The notes below the pieces were generated by a model. It did no database searches. It worked only from the letters and a program-made list of their open reading frames with translations, and was not told the DNA's origin. Of a stretch of DNA of 51,790 nt, positions 27,297 to 35,855 are shown in pieces. Position 1 is the stretch's first letter, and every line of letters begins with the position of its first letter. The stretch is from the NCBI GenBank assembly GCA_937998305.1, contig CALLDL010000027.1, positions 1-51,790 of the forward strand, in the 5' to 3' direction. Made by a program: the position numbers and the translations under genes. The stretch comes from an uncultured Desulfobacterales bacterium (GTDB lineage: Bacteria; Desulfobacterota; Desulfobacteria; Desulfobacterales; UBA11574).

Positions 27297-27435
27297 TATC
27301 CATCCATAAATGGTCTTTTTGTCCAATATCTGCGCTATACTCAAAAAATAATCCTCGGAATATCGATCATATGCCTGCGGTAATTTTTTTCGCATGCCTT
27401 GATCTTTAACAAAAATCCTCATTTATGGATAGACA
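27297..27435. repeat. Inverted-repeat element, copy A, between sdhC and sdhA
   Basis: 139 bases with imperfect terminal repeats (TATCCATCCATAAATG at the left, CATTTATGGATAGACA at the right) and inverted inner halves, aligning end to end with copy B at 39166-39305 in the same orientation, roughly four bases in five by eye. It directly abuts the sdhC stop codon and fills nearly all of the sdhC-sdhA gap, so the mRNA of the operon would carry a long imperfect hairpin here. A MITE or REP-type unit is likely. Confidence 0.85.
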
Positions 27436-28077
27436 CTATACTAATAGCGAAACATAAATCGGAATAAAACCAAACCCGATTCCGACAATCAGGCTGAATA
27501 CAAGACTCAATCCCTTTAGAAAAGGCGTGTATTTCGGATGATTGGCGCCAAGGGTCTGAAATGCACTCCAAAAGCCATGACTGACATGAACTGCCGCAAC
27601 GATCATGGCAAACGTATAAATCACGACATAGCTCGGCTTTGAAAATGCAGTCGATACAATCTGAAAAATGGTGGTATGGGTTTTATCCACAAAATGAAAA
27701 TTGAACAGGTGGTAAATGACAAACAACAGCAGAATAACACCGGTGTACGGCATGGTTGCCGACCCCAGGGTTCGCCCCCCGGCACGTTTATTAACGGCAT
27801 AGCGTTCGGGTCTTGCTGTAAAATTCTGATAAAAAAGGAGCAGGCCCGTACAAATATGGATCAAGGCAAAAAGCAACATGCCCCACTCAGCCGCCGTCAG
27901 CAGCGGTCCTAAAGAATGAAGATGCTCGGCATAGGAATTAAAAGCATCTTTACCGGCATAGATGGTGAGGTTGCCGACAAGGTGCAACGCCAGGAAAACA
28001 CAGAAAAAAAGGCCGGTAACCGCCATCAACAGCTTTTTCCCGACAGAAGTCCACAAAGTATTGGTGAACCAATTCAT
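27436..28077 (-). CDS. sdhC: Succinate dehydrogenase cytochrome b subunit (b558 type)
   Basis: 213 residues from the ATG at 28077, chosen because CGGAGG lies seven bases upstream; a longer frame to 28128 runs across the likely promoter. Five membrane helices with haem-ligand histidines in FLALHLVGNL, FALIHICTGL, VIYHLFNFH and AAVHVSHGFW, as in single-subunit di-haem SdhC/FrdC. Anchors SdhAB and exchanges electrons with menaquinone. Its stop TAG is immediately followed by repeat copy A. Confidence 0.93.
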   Translation of the reverse strand: MNWFTNTLWTSVGKKLLMAVTGLFFCVFLALHLVGNLTIYAGKDAFNSYAEHLHSLGPLLTAAEWGMLLFALIHICTGLLLFYQNFTARPERYAVNKRAGGRTLGSATMPYTGVILLLFVIYHLFNFHFVDKTHTTIFQIVSTAFSKPSYVVIYTFAMIVAAVHVSHGFWSAFQTLGANHPKYTPFLKGLSLVFSLIVGIGFGFIPIYVSLLV

Positions 28078-28099
28078 TTTGTCCTCCGATATGTTGAAC

Positions 28100-28128
28100 G
28101 TATTATGACATGAATAACGGCTGAACAA
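28100..28128 (-). promoter_or_regulatory. Possible promoter of sdhCAB
   Basis: On the minus strand TTGTTC (28128-28123), a 17-base spacer and TAATAC (28105-28100). The hexamers are only fair matches, but position just before sdhC suits. Confidence 0.3.
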
Positions 28129-28197
28129 AACCGTGTTTAATTTCTTCTTTTAAGGCATAAAAAACATATAAATGCTTGTTAAGATCAAACGAAAAAA

Positions 28198-28767
28198 TTA
28201 TTCTTTTTTAGCTGGGCTGTCAATATAATTCTCAAGCCACCAGGCATCCCATTCTGTTTTCATAATACTTTGGGCGATGGCCTGACCGGTTTTGGTCTCC
28301 AAACGCTTTAAAGCGAACGGAAGCCACTTGTTGGGGGGGTCGTATCCGATGTCCGAAAGGGCTTTTAAATCCAAAATCAGTGCCAACTGATCTGCATCAT
28401 GTGCAAGTTTGGACTCTAATGATCGACGTTCATTAAATTCAGCAATTAGACCATCGAGTGTTGTACCAAACGGTAAATTCTTGGTGATATGCTTCACGGC
28501 TTTATTTTCATTTGCCGTCACATATTTTTTCTGGACATAATTCAGGTCGCCGGTTTTTGCTTCCGGAAGATCGTGGACCAGACACATGGCAAGGAGTCTG
28601 AATGCATCCACATCAGGCTCCATTTGAGCCATGACAAAGGCAATGAATGAAACACTAAATGAATGTTCGGCCACGGATTCCTTGCCTGCACCCAGAAAAT
28701 GATAGCCCGACCGGGGAATATTTTTTAAAATGTTTGCTTGAAACAGTAGATTTGCGATATTTTTCAT
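28198..28767 (-). CDS. HD-domain 5'-nucleotidase-like protein (YfbR family)
   Basis: 189 residues. The HD phosphohydrolase metal motifs are present in the YfbR order: SVAEHSFSV, CLVHDLPEAKTGD and HDADQL. The family dephosphorylates deoxyribonucleoside monophosphates. Slightly shorter than some archaeal members; single gene, divergent from tolQ. Confidence 0.85.
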   Translation of the reverse strand: MKNIANLLFQANILKNIPRSGYHFLGAGKESVAEHSFSVSFIAFVMAQMEPDVDAFRLLAMCLVHDLPEAKTGDLNYVQKKYVTANENKAVKHITKNLPFGTTLDGLIAEFNERRSLESKLAHDADQLALILDLKALSDIGYDPPNKWLPFALKRLETKTGQAIAQSIMKTEWDAWWLENYIDSPAKKE

Positions 28768-28894
28768 ATAAGCACCCTTTCATTCTAATATAATTAAAAA
28801 ATAAAAGATTTCATATTCAGCTTTTATGTGTATTTGCAGGTTGTTCCAAAAGCAACCTAAAAATGAATGAAAATCGCCGGAATAACCAAATTTC

Positions 28895-28921
28895 TTGACA
28901 CCAAAACCAGGTTCATATAGT
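28895..28921 (+). promoter_or_regulatory. Possible tol operon promoter
   Basis: TTGACA (28895-28900) and TATAGT (28916-28921) with a short 15-base spacer, about 115 bases upstream of tolQ. A hairpin AGGTTG/CAACCT (28838-28858) lies just before it. Confidence 0.3.
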
Positions 28922-29034
28922 TCAGGGATCAGGTGTTTGTATTTGTTAAATCGTCCACAACGCTGACCAAAATACAACCCTTTGATGGCCAATGATTTAT
29001 TATAAAATAATTTTATAACCCACGGAGTTTTTAT

Positions 29035-29754
29035 ATGAATTCTACAAATATCGACATATTCAGTATGATAATGCATGCCGGCCCAATGGTTAAATTTGTT
29101 CTGCTTCTTTTGCTATTTTTTTCTGCCACATCCTGGGCAATCATGATCATGAAATATCGCTATATTAAAAAGGCATTTTCTCAATCATCTGAATTCATTG
29201 ATTTTTTTTGGAAGAGCAGGAATCTTTCCAACGCGTTTTCCAAAGCCAAGCAACTGCGCGGCAGCCCCGTAGCCAGAATTTTTCGCGTCGGGTATGCGGA
29301 ACTTAAAAATCTGAGCCGTTCCGACACTTCAAAGAAACAGGAATCGAAACGCTTATCAGAGAGCCAAAACACATCTTTGAGTGCAAGATTTACGGGAATC
29401 GACAACGTTAAACGTGCACTGCGCCGGGCGATTAACAGTGAAACGACCCGTATGATTCGAATGGTTCCTTTCCTCGCGACAACCGGAAACACAGCACCTT
29501 TCATCGGATTATTTGGAACCGTGTGGGGTATTATGAGTTCTTTTCATGGTATCGGACTTAAAGGTTCCGCCAGTCTTGCTGCCGTGGCTCCGGGAATTTC
29601 AGAAGCACTTGTCGCAACAGCGGCCGGATTGGCTGCTGCAATTCCTGCTGTCATCGCATTTAATCATTTTATGCAGAAGATAAGAATTATCGAATCTGAG
29701 CTTCACAATTTTTCCGCAGATTTCTTAAATATTATTGAACGTGATATAATGTAA
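29035..29754 (+). CDS. tolQ: TolQ, MotA/ExbB-family proton channel subunit
   Basis: 239 residues with three membrane helices: one N-terminal (about 12-36), two after residue 145 (ATTGNTAPFIGLFGTVWGIM and ALVATAAGLAAAIPAVIAF). These are the MotA/ExbB signature helices. TolQ forms the inner-membrane proton-driven motor with TolR that powers TolA for outer-membrane constriction and lipid balance. Contains a polar insert around 85-125 that is longer than in E. coli. GGAG upstream of the ATG; tolR follows after 18 bases. Confidence 0.93.
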   Translation: MNSTNIDIFSMIMHAGPMVKFVLLLLLFFSATSWAIMIMKYRYIKKAFSQSSEFIDFFWKSRNLSNAFSKAKQLRGSPVARIFRVGYAELKNLSRSDTSKKQESKRLSESQNTSLSARFTGIDNVKRALRRAINSETTRMIRMVPFLATTGNTAPFIGLFGTVWGIMSSFHGIGLKGSASLAAVAPGISEALVATAAGLAAAIPAVIAFNHFMQKIRIIESELHNFSADFLNIIERDIM

Positions 29755-29772
29755 CCCGCAAGGAGAGATACA

Positions 29773-30195
29773 ATGGCACTCGGATCCGAAAGCGATCGCC
29801 TGATATCTGATATTAATGTAACACCGTTTGTTGATGTTATGCTCGTTCTTTTGGTTATTTTTATGGTCACCGCGCCAATGATGATGCAGGGCGTGGACGT
29901 TTCACTGCCTGAAACCACGTCACAGCCGCTTGCTGCAAAAAAAGAAAATCTCGTCATCACCATCAACAACCAAAACCAACTATTTATTAACAATCATAAA
30001 GTCGCTGTCGATTTTCTTCAGGAGAAACTAAAAAAAATATTGGAAGGTCGAGATAACCGGGAGGTCTATCTTCGGGCTGACCGGGAAATATCTTACGGAT
30101 TTGTCGTCCATGTTATGGCCGAAATAAAAGCAGCAGGGGTTGACAAGCTGGGCATGGTAACAGAACCGATTCGTGAAAAAAAGAAAGGCCAATAA
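29773..30195 (+). CDS. tolR: TolR/ExbD-family subunit
   Basis: 140 residues. One membrane helix with the catalytic aspartate D21 in VTPFVDVMLVLLVIFMV, then a periplasmic domain typical of ExbD/TolR. Partner of TolQ in the proton-driven motor. AAGGAGAG precedes the ATG. Confidence 0.93.
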   Translation: MALGSESDRLISDINVTPFVDVMLVLLVIFMVTAPMMMQGVDVSLPETTSQPLAAKKENLVITINNQNQLFINNHKVAVDFLQEKLKKILEGRDNREVYLRADREISYGFVVHVMAEIKAAGVDKLGMVTEPIREKKKGQ

Positions 30196-30529
30196 CAAAA
30201 AAAGCCGATATCCTCGCCCAGAGGAGTATGCTTTGGTTATCCCCTGAAAGAGGCTGTTCTCCTGAAAACTGGACAAGTTATATGTGTCTAAAGTGAGCTA
30301 AAGTGCCTATTTATCCCGTATTAAGCGGGGAAGTTATGGAGTCGCCTTGCTCCACTGATCTTATATAATTGAAAGAATTCCTTAATTTTAGCTCACTTCA
30401 AACTCTTGCAACGTTTCTTCGGGCAGAGCCATCTATCTCTGACTCCCGCAATGCGGGACAGGCATGGCCCATCGAAGATCCCGCCTTGGCGGGGAAGAAC
30501 CAGGTTTGCAATGTTAAAAAAATAAACTG
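30196..30529. other. Repeat-rich gap between tolR and tolA
   Basis: 334 bases without a gene. It holds three small GC hairpins of one kind: ATCCCG-TATTAA-GCGGGGAA (30313-30332), TCCCGCAATGCGGGA (30444-30458) and ATCCCGCCTTGGCGGGGAA (30478-30496). A longer inverted pair AAGTGAGCTAAA / TTTAGCTCACTT brackets the first hairpin. Possibly a decayed mobile element. It does not end in a T-tract, so read-through into tolA is possible. Confidence 0.6.
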
Positions 30530-31381
30530 ATGAACAAAAGAACATATCCTCACACTTACCAAGACGAGGAAAACGAGCGCCGGAATTTTTTTTCTAATTT
30601 TGCTGTTTCTCTTTTATGCCATCTGCTTTTTTTCGTTATTTTGTTTTTTGCTCCCGGCTATGCTACCGATAGAAACCCCTCTCTTTCGGTCATAAATGTC
30701 AGCCTTGTGACATTACCTTCACAGAACAACGCACCGTTACCTGCTGAATTTAAAAAACAAACGGCCGTCATAAAAAAGGATCAAAAGGCAACGATTCCGA
30801 AAACCGATCATAAATCCCCAGAGTCGATTTCTTTAAAGCCAAAGAAAAAAAAGGTCAAACAGTCTCTTAAGAAAAAGACATTCAAAACTGACAAAGTTGT
30901 TAAAAGTGCCATCAGCCAAATTAAAAAAGACGTCGACGAATCGAGACCTGATCAGGTCAATAAGGCCATCGCCCGCCTGAAAGATCAAGTCGAAAAGACC
31001 GGTCCTCCGGACCTGATCAAACAGCAGGATACAAAAGGAACAGGCCCCCCCGGCGGAACCGCCACCGGCAGTAAAAAGGATTTGGAGCTCATGGTTATAT
31101 ATCAGGTCGAAATAGCCTTTCGGATTCAAAAAAACTGGTCATTCAACAAGCAACTGGCCGGGGGTCGTACGGATCTTGAAGCATGGGCAGCAATCAAAGT
31201 CATGCCGAACGGCGAAATAAAGGATACATGGTTTGATAAGAGATCCGGCAACCGCTATTTTGATGAACAGGCAAAAAAAGCAATTTTAAAGTCGAATCCG
31301 CTTCCACCCCTCCCAAAAGGGTATTTTCGCCCATACTTTGAAGCCGGTTTTCACTTTACGCCTTCAGGCATTAATCAATAA
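30530..31381 (+). CDS. tolA: TolA/TonB-like periplasm-spanning protein
   Basis: 283 residues. One membrane helix (about 22-42; SLLCHLLFFVILFFAPG), a Lys/Pro-rich linker (75-150) and a C-terminal TonB/TolA domain (about 185-283; FRIQKNWSF, EAWAAIKVMPNGEIKD, DEQAKKAILKSNPLPPLP). Transmits TolQR motor energy to TolB and Pal. Called TolA by position between tolR and tolB; a TonB role is the alternative. No clear ribosome site before the ATG. Confidence 0.85.
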   Translation: MNKRTYPHTYQDEENERRNFFSNFAVSLLCHLLFFVILFFAPGYATDRNPSLSVINVSLVTLPSQNNAPLPAEFKKQTAVIKKDQKATIPKTDHKSPESISLKPKKKKVKQSLKKKTFKTDKVVKSAISQIKKDVDESRPDQVNKAIARLKDQVEKTGPPDLIKQQDTKGTGPPGGTATGSKKDLELMVIYQVEIAFRIQKNWSFNKQLAGGRTDLEAWAAIKVMPNGEIKDTWFDKRSGNRYFDEQAKKAILKSNPLPPLPKGYFRPYFEAGFHFTPSGINQ

Positions 31382-31457
31382 TTTGTGTTTAAGGAATACG
31401 TTTTCAGGATGTAAAAAAAGTCGTTCTATTTAAGGATTAAAGGAGCTTGCTTCCGCT

Positions 31458-32780
31458 ATGAAAAGTTGTCGAACATTGATTGCTTGCTTGATCGCTTCAG
31501 TATTTATTCTAACGATACCCGGAGTGTCTCTGGCCGGATATGATTATATCGATATCACCCAACCTTATTTAAGAAAACTCCCTATCGCGGTCCCTTTTTT
31601 CAAAAAAATATCCGCTGGAGATGATGCTGCCCAACTGTCGAGAACATTATCTGATTTACTTTCTGATACGCTCGATTTTACAGGATATTTTAAAATTATG
31701 AACAGAGAAGCTTTTCTTGCAGATCCGCAAACGGATGCCGGTTTTGCCAATGTCACTTTTCACGACTGGACCAGTATCGGAGCGGAGCTTCTGGTTACCG
31801 GCGGTGTGTTGGTAAAAGACAATTTGCTCGAAGTTGAGCTTCGGCTCTACGATACCTTTAAGGAAAAACTGTTGATTGGAAAAAGATATAAAGGGGGGAT
31901 TAGTGATCAGAGAAGAATCATCCGTCGCTTCTGTAGCGATGTGATTTATAGTCTGACCGGCGACCGGGGTATTTTTAACACTAAAATTGCATTTGTTTCA
32001 ACAAGTTCTGGTACCAAGGAAATTTATATCTGTGAATTTGATGGATACAACATCAGAAGGGTGACGCACGCCAAAACTATTACCCTCACGCCTGCATGGT
32101 CATCGGACGGGCAATGGATTGCTTATACCTCATATGCCAGGGGCAAACCTGATCTTTATATAAAACATTTAAAAGAAAAGCGTGGCACTGTGGTTTCGAA
32201 AAAGGGGCTTAACATAACGCCTGCCTGGCTTCCAAACAAGTTCGATCTGTCGGCGACACTTTCATTTTCGGGTGATCCGGAAATTTATTTATTGACCGGA
32301 ACCGGAAAAGTTATTAAAAGATTGACCAATAACAAAGGTATTGATGTATCACCAGCTTGGTCTCCGGATGGTAAAAATATGGCCTTTGTTTCAAAAAGAT
32401 CCGGAACCCCACAAATTCACGTTAAAAATTTAGATTCCGGCCAGGTAAATAGATTGACGTTTCAGGGACGCTATAATACTCAGCCCAGCTGGTCACCCAA
32501 AGGAGATAAAATCGCATATTCTAGCATGGAGAAGGGTCGCAACAATATCTTCGTGATTGGTATTGATGGTCAGGGTCCGATTCAATTGACACACAACGAA
32601 GGCGACAACGAGTCACCGTCCTGGTCTCCGGACGGGAACCTTATCGTTTTTAGTTCAACACGGGAAGGGCCTTCCAGAATCTATGTCATGACAGGCTACG
32701 GGACCGATCAGAGGCGGTTACTTACCCTAAAAGGGCAGCAAACACAACCAAAATGGTCACCAAGAATGACTCGAAAATAA
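31458..32780 (+). CDS. tolB: TolB, Tol-Pal periplasmic beta-propeller
   Basis: 440 residues. Signal peptide ending around SLAG (residues 1-27), an N-terminal alpha/beta domain (30-165), and WD40-like propeller repeats, each with a TPAWSSDGQWIAYTS-type blade (also SPAWSPDGKNMAFVS, QPSWSPKGDKIAYSS, SPSWSPDGNLIVFSS). TolB docks on Pal and is released by TolA. AAAGGAG lies upstream of the ATG. Confidence 0.96.
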   Translation: MKSCRTLIACLIASVFILTIPGVSLAGYDYIDITQPYLRKLPIAVPFFKKISAGDDAAQLSRTLSDLLSDTLDFTGYFKIMNREAFLADPQTDAGFANVTFHDWTSIGAELLVTGGVLVKDNLLEVELRLYDTFKEKLLIGKRYKGGISDQRRIIRRFCSDVIYSLTGDRGIFNTKIAFVSTSSGTKEIYICEFDGYNIRRVTHAKTITLTPAWSSDGQWIAYTSYARGKPDLYIKHLKEKRGTVVSKKGLNITPAWLPNKFDLSATLSFSGDPEIYLLTGTGKVIKRLTNNKGIDVSPAWSPDGKNMAFVSKRSGTPQIHVKNLDSGQVNRLTFQGRYNTQPSWSPKGDKIAYSSMEKGRNNIFVIGIDGQGPIQLTHNEGDNESPSWSPDGNLIVFSSTREGPSRIYVMTGYGTDQRRLLTLKGQQTQPKWSPRMTRK

Positions 32781-32898
32781 ATATGAGTCTATGTCTTGCT
32801 TCTACAATCAAAAATTGTTAATCTTTTGTATTAGAGAAATATATCGTTTAGATTTTTACCATTAAATGCACATTTAAGGAACTAAAAAGGAGGCAACA

Positions 32899-33450
32899 AT
32901 GCGAAAAAAATTGTGGATCATTTTGGCTCTGGCATTTATTATCCCAGGATTGCTATTCACCGCTTCATGTGCAAAGAAGGCTGTAAAGGATGACGCTGCT
33001 TTAGCACAACAGGCCGAAGATGAGAAAGCTATGGCTGAAAAAGCCCGGCAGGAAGAGTTGGCGAGACAGCAGGCGATAGAAGAAGAACGACTCAAGGAGG
33101 CGCAAGAGGCCAGGGACATGTTCCTAAATGATGACATCTATTTTGAATTCGATAGTTCCATTTTAACCTCAGAGGCACAGCTACTTTTAAAGAAAAAGGC
33201 AGAATGGCTCCAGAATAATCCTGAAGCGATGTCAACCATTGAGGGGCACTGTGATGATCGAGGTACCAATGAATATAACCTTGCATTGGGAGATAGACGT
33301 GCAACAAGTGCAAAGACTTTTTTGGTTGACCTTGGAATTTCAGCATCGCGCCTAACCACGATAAGCTATGGTGAAGAGCGTCCGGTAGATCCCGGACAGA
33401 ATGAAGAAGCCTGGGCAAAGAACAGGAGATGCCGCTTTACCACAAATTAA
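32899..33450 (+). CDS. pal: Pal, peptidoglycan-associated lipoprotein
   Basis: 183 residues. Lipoprotein signal with lipobox FTASC (C24), an Ala/Glu-rich helix (30-75) and an OmpA-like domain (about 80-183; [37 protein letters not shown]). Anchored in the outer membrane, it binds peptidoglycan and TolB. AAGGAGG precedes the ATG; follows tolB by 118 bases. Confidence 0.96.
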   Translation: MRKKLWIILALAFIIPGLLFTASCAKKAVKDDAALAQQAEDEKAMAEKARQEELARQQAIEEERLKEAQEARDMFLNDDIYFEFDSSILTSEAQLLLKKKAEWLQNNPEAMSTIEGHCDDRGTNEYNLALGDRRATSAKTFLVDLGISASRLTTISYGEERPVDPGQNEEAWAKNRRCRFTTN

Positions 33451-33528
33451 TGTGCTTCTAATTGATCGTAAACAAAATAAGTCGTCAAAAAGATTGATGT
33501 TTAAGATCAGTTACATATAAAGTAAAAA

Positions 33529-33574
33529 GGGATATTGGGATATTTGATCGATGCCGATATTATCCCAATATCCC
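33529..33574. repeat. 14-bp perfect inverted repeat before cpoB
   Basis: GGGATATTGGGATA (33529-33542) and TATCCCAATATCCC (33561-33574) are exact reverse complements around an 18-base loop. No T-tract follows, so it is probably a REP-type unit rather than a terminator. It overlaps the extended but rejected start of cpoB. Confidence 0.7.
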
Positions 33575-33609
33575 CCACAGGGGTGGAACCCTTTAAGTGT
33601 AATCCTGCC

Positions 33610-34476
33610 ATGAAAAAAAAGGTGTTCATTTTATTGCTATGCTCGATCATATTGTCCGGATGCGCGATGCAAAGGGATGTCGTAACACTGGATGATCGAC
33701 TGGCTCAATCAGAACAACGCTATACGGAAGCAGAACAAAAAAATAAACAACTTGAATCAAAATTAGAGGAATACCGTAATGCTCGTGAGCAGTATGACCA
33801 AGAGCTTAGAAGCAAAACTGCAGGCCAAAATGCAACCCTCGATCAACTCCAGGAAGAAATCAGGATATTAAAAGGAAAACTTGAAGAGACAGATTATTTA
33901 TTGAAACAAAAAATAAACGCATTTGCAGAATTATCCGAAAAAAGAGAGATTAAATTAACGAGCATCGATAAGACCGCAAGTTTAAATAAAGACCGTATCA
34001 AACGTCTGGAGCAGTATCTGAATTTTGATTCAACAGCACCTATTCAAAAAAGAAAGCCGGTTTCAAATAAAACGTCTGCAAAACAAGCCAAACATAAACT
34101 TTCAGAAAATGATGTATACAGGTCTGCAAAACAGGCATATGATAAAGGTGATTTTAACACCGCCCGAGAAGGATTCCAAAAATTACTAAAAAAATTTCCC
34201 AAATCAGAAAACGCTGACAACGCCCAGTTTTGGATCGGTGAAATTTACTACCGTGAAAAATGGTATGAGAAAGCGATCTTGGAATATCAGAAGGTCATCG
34301 AAAATTACCCAAAAGGGAATAAAGTGACGGCTTCACTTTTAAAACAGGGATTTGCCTTTTTTAATTTGGGAGATAAATCAAATGCGCGTCTGATTTTATC
34401 AGAACTTATTAAAAAATATCCAAAATCAAATGAGGCAAAAATTGCCGAACGCAAATTAAAAGGAATTAAACCTTGA
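33610..34476 (+). CDS. cpoB: CpoB/YbgF-family Tol-Pal accessory lipoprotein
   Basis: 288 residues from the ATG at 33610; the frame extends upstream to 33535 but that would precede the lipoprotein signal (VFILLLCSIILSGC, lipidated cysteine at about 19) and cross a palindrome. An Arg/Glu/Gln-rich coiled coil (about 30-125) is followed by TPR repeats (about 160-280; YRSAKQAYDKGDFNTAREGF, NAQFWIGEIYY, ILEYQKVIENYPKG). CpoB links Tol-Pal to peptidoglycan synthesis. In E. coli it is periplasmic, not lipidated; lipidation here is read from sequence. Confidence 0.88.
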   Translation: MKKKVFILLLCSIILSGCAMQRDVVTLDDRLAQSEQRYTEAEQKNKQLESKLEEYRNAREQYDQELRSKTAGQNATLDQLQEEIRILKGKLEETDYLLKQKINAFAELSEKREIKLTSIDKTASLNKDRIKRLEQYLNFDSTAPIQKRKPVSNKTSAKQAKHKLSENDVYRSAKQAYDKGDFNTAREGFQKLLKKFPKSENADNAQFWIGEIYYREKWYEKAILEYQKVIENYPKGNKVTASLLKQGFAFFNLGDKSNARLILSELIKKYPKSNEAKIAERKLKGIKP

Positions 34477-34585
34477 CGGGTTGTTGCTTGATACCAGATG
34501 CTGGATTCAGAATACATGATACAAGAATTACGGACCGTATCTCTCTCTTGATACCCGGCACTTTGTATCAAGAAAAGAGCATGGA

Positions 34586-35125
34586 ATGATAAAAGTTATC
34601 GGTGTTGATCCAGGCCTATCTGCAACGGGTGTTGGAATTGTCAGAGGAATGGGGCTCAAAGTTGATGGCTTCTCCTTCGGTAGTATTCATACCTCAAAAA
34701 ATCTTCCTTTACCGAGTCGCCTTGATCAAATCTTTTCAAATCTTCTTACGGTTTTAAAAGACGAAACGCCCGACCTTATGGTTGTGGAAGATGTATTTTC
34801 CGTTGAAAAATTTCCGAATGCCGGAATTACATTAGGAAAGGTTACAGGTGTTATCCTCCTTGCAGGATGCCAGATGGAGGTGCCTGTCATCGAAGTTCCC
34901 GTTCGTGAATCCAAACAGGTCTTAACCGGAAACGGCAATGCAACTAAAATGCAGCTTGAAAAAGCCGTTAGAAGTTTATTGAACCTGACAACGCCAATCC
35001 GTCCTTACCACGCTTCTGATGCAATGGGTTTGGCGCTTTTGGGATTATTCCGTTACAATGATCGTTCCGCGCAAAGGACACCGTACAAAAGGGAAAAAAC
35101 AAAGTGCAATGATCGGTTATCTTGA
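34586..35125 (+). CDS. ruvC: RuvC Holliday-junction resolvase
   Basis: 179 residues. Acidic active-site residues visible: D8 in IGVDPGLSATG, the glutamate in LMVVEDVFS and the C-terminal YHASDAMGLALL. Cuts four-way junctions moved by RuvAB. First gene of ruvCAB; overlaps ruvA by 17 bases. Confidence 0.95.
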   Translation: MIKVIGVDPGLSATGVGIVRGMGLKVDGFSFGSIHTSKNLPLPSRLDQIFSNLLTVLKDETPDLMVVEDVFSVEKFPNAGITLGKVTGVILLAGCQMEVPVIEVPVRESKQVLTGNGNATKMQLEKAVRSLLNLTTPIRPYHASDAMGLALLGLFRYNDRSAQRTPYKREKTKCNDRLS

Positions 35126-35729
35126 GGGAAAACTTTTAAAAAAGGGAGATGATCGGATACTTGTTTTGGCAAATCAGGTCGGGTATGAAGTGTTGCTCCC
35201 TGCATTTGTAATGAATACCTTTAGGGCAAAGTCTGTGGGCGATCCGGTCGCTCTCTATATTTATCACCAGCAAACAGAACGGCAACCGAAGCCGGTTTTG
35301 ATCGGTTTTAATCTTGAAGTCGAAAAGGAATTTTTTCAATATTTCATTTCTGTTGAAGCCATCGGTGCCTTGAAGGCTGTTAAAGCCTTAGATTTTCCTG
35401 TTCGTGATATCGCAAGAGCCATCGAATCGAAAGATGTTCACAAGCTTAAACAGTTAAAAGGTATCGGCGATCGTACAGCGCGCAAGATTATTGCCACTCT
35501 TGAAGGAAAAATGGATAAATTTGCGCTCATCCGAAAATCTCAAAAGGAAGAGATTCCCATGGTCGAGGATTTGTCTCAACAGGTTCTGGATGTACTTGTT
35601 GATCAGTTGGGTTACAAAATAAAAGACGCGAAACAGATGATCACCGATGCCATGAAGCGCAACAGCAATATATCAACCCCGGAAGAGCTCTTTGAAGAAG
35701 TATACCGTGAGGAAGATGCTCGAAGCTGA
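35109..35729 (+). CDS. ruvA: RuvA Holliday-junction binding subunit
   Basis: 206 residues from the ATG at 35109 (MIGYLEGKLLKKGDD), the usual RuvA N-terminus; the longer frame from 35019 lies inside ruvC. Contains the OB fold (1-63), helix-hairpin-helix motifs (LKQLKGIGDRTARKIIATLEGK) and the C-terminal RuvB-binding domain (after 150). Guides RuvB on Holliday junctions. Confidence 0.95.
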   Translation: MIGYLEGKLLKKGDDRILVLANQVGYEVLLPAFVMNTFRAKSVGDPVALYIYHQQTERQPKPVLIGFNLEVEKEFFQYFISVEAIGALKAVKALDFPVRDIARAIESKDVHKLKQLKGIGDRTARKIIATLEGKMDKFALIRKSQKEEIPMVEDLSQQVLDVLVDQLGYKIKDAKQMITDAMKRNSNISTPEELFEEVYREEDARS

Positions 35730-35810
35730 CCCGCCTGCCATTTAAGGCACGAGCGGGCAGGTCGGTGACCATACCGTTAAACTGTCGTCGATGATAGTTA
35801 GGTGACGACA
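35730..35810. repeat. Two short palindromes between ruvA and ruvB
   Basis: CCCGCCTGCC (35730-35739) faces GCGGGCAGG (35753-35761), and TGTCGTC (35783-35789) faces GACGACA (35804-35810). Both are hairpin-capable without T-tracts. They fill most of the 126-base ruvA-ruvB gap. Confidence 0.5.
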
Positions 35811-35855
35811 TGGAAGCAATTGAACAAATAAACCCCCTACCCCTGAGTTAAGCAA

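Noticed and set aside
28780-29076. 98-codon minus-strand frame upstream of tolQ
   Set aside because: It overlaps the tolQ start and has no ribosome site or family features.
32804-32818. ACAATCAAAAATTGT after tolB, considered as a terminator
   Set aside because: Only a five-base stem of A/T pairs and no T-tract directly after it.
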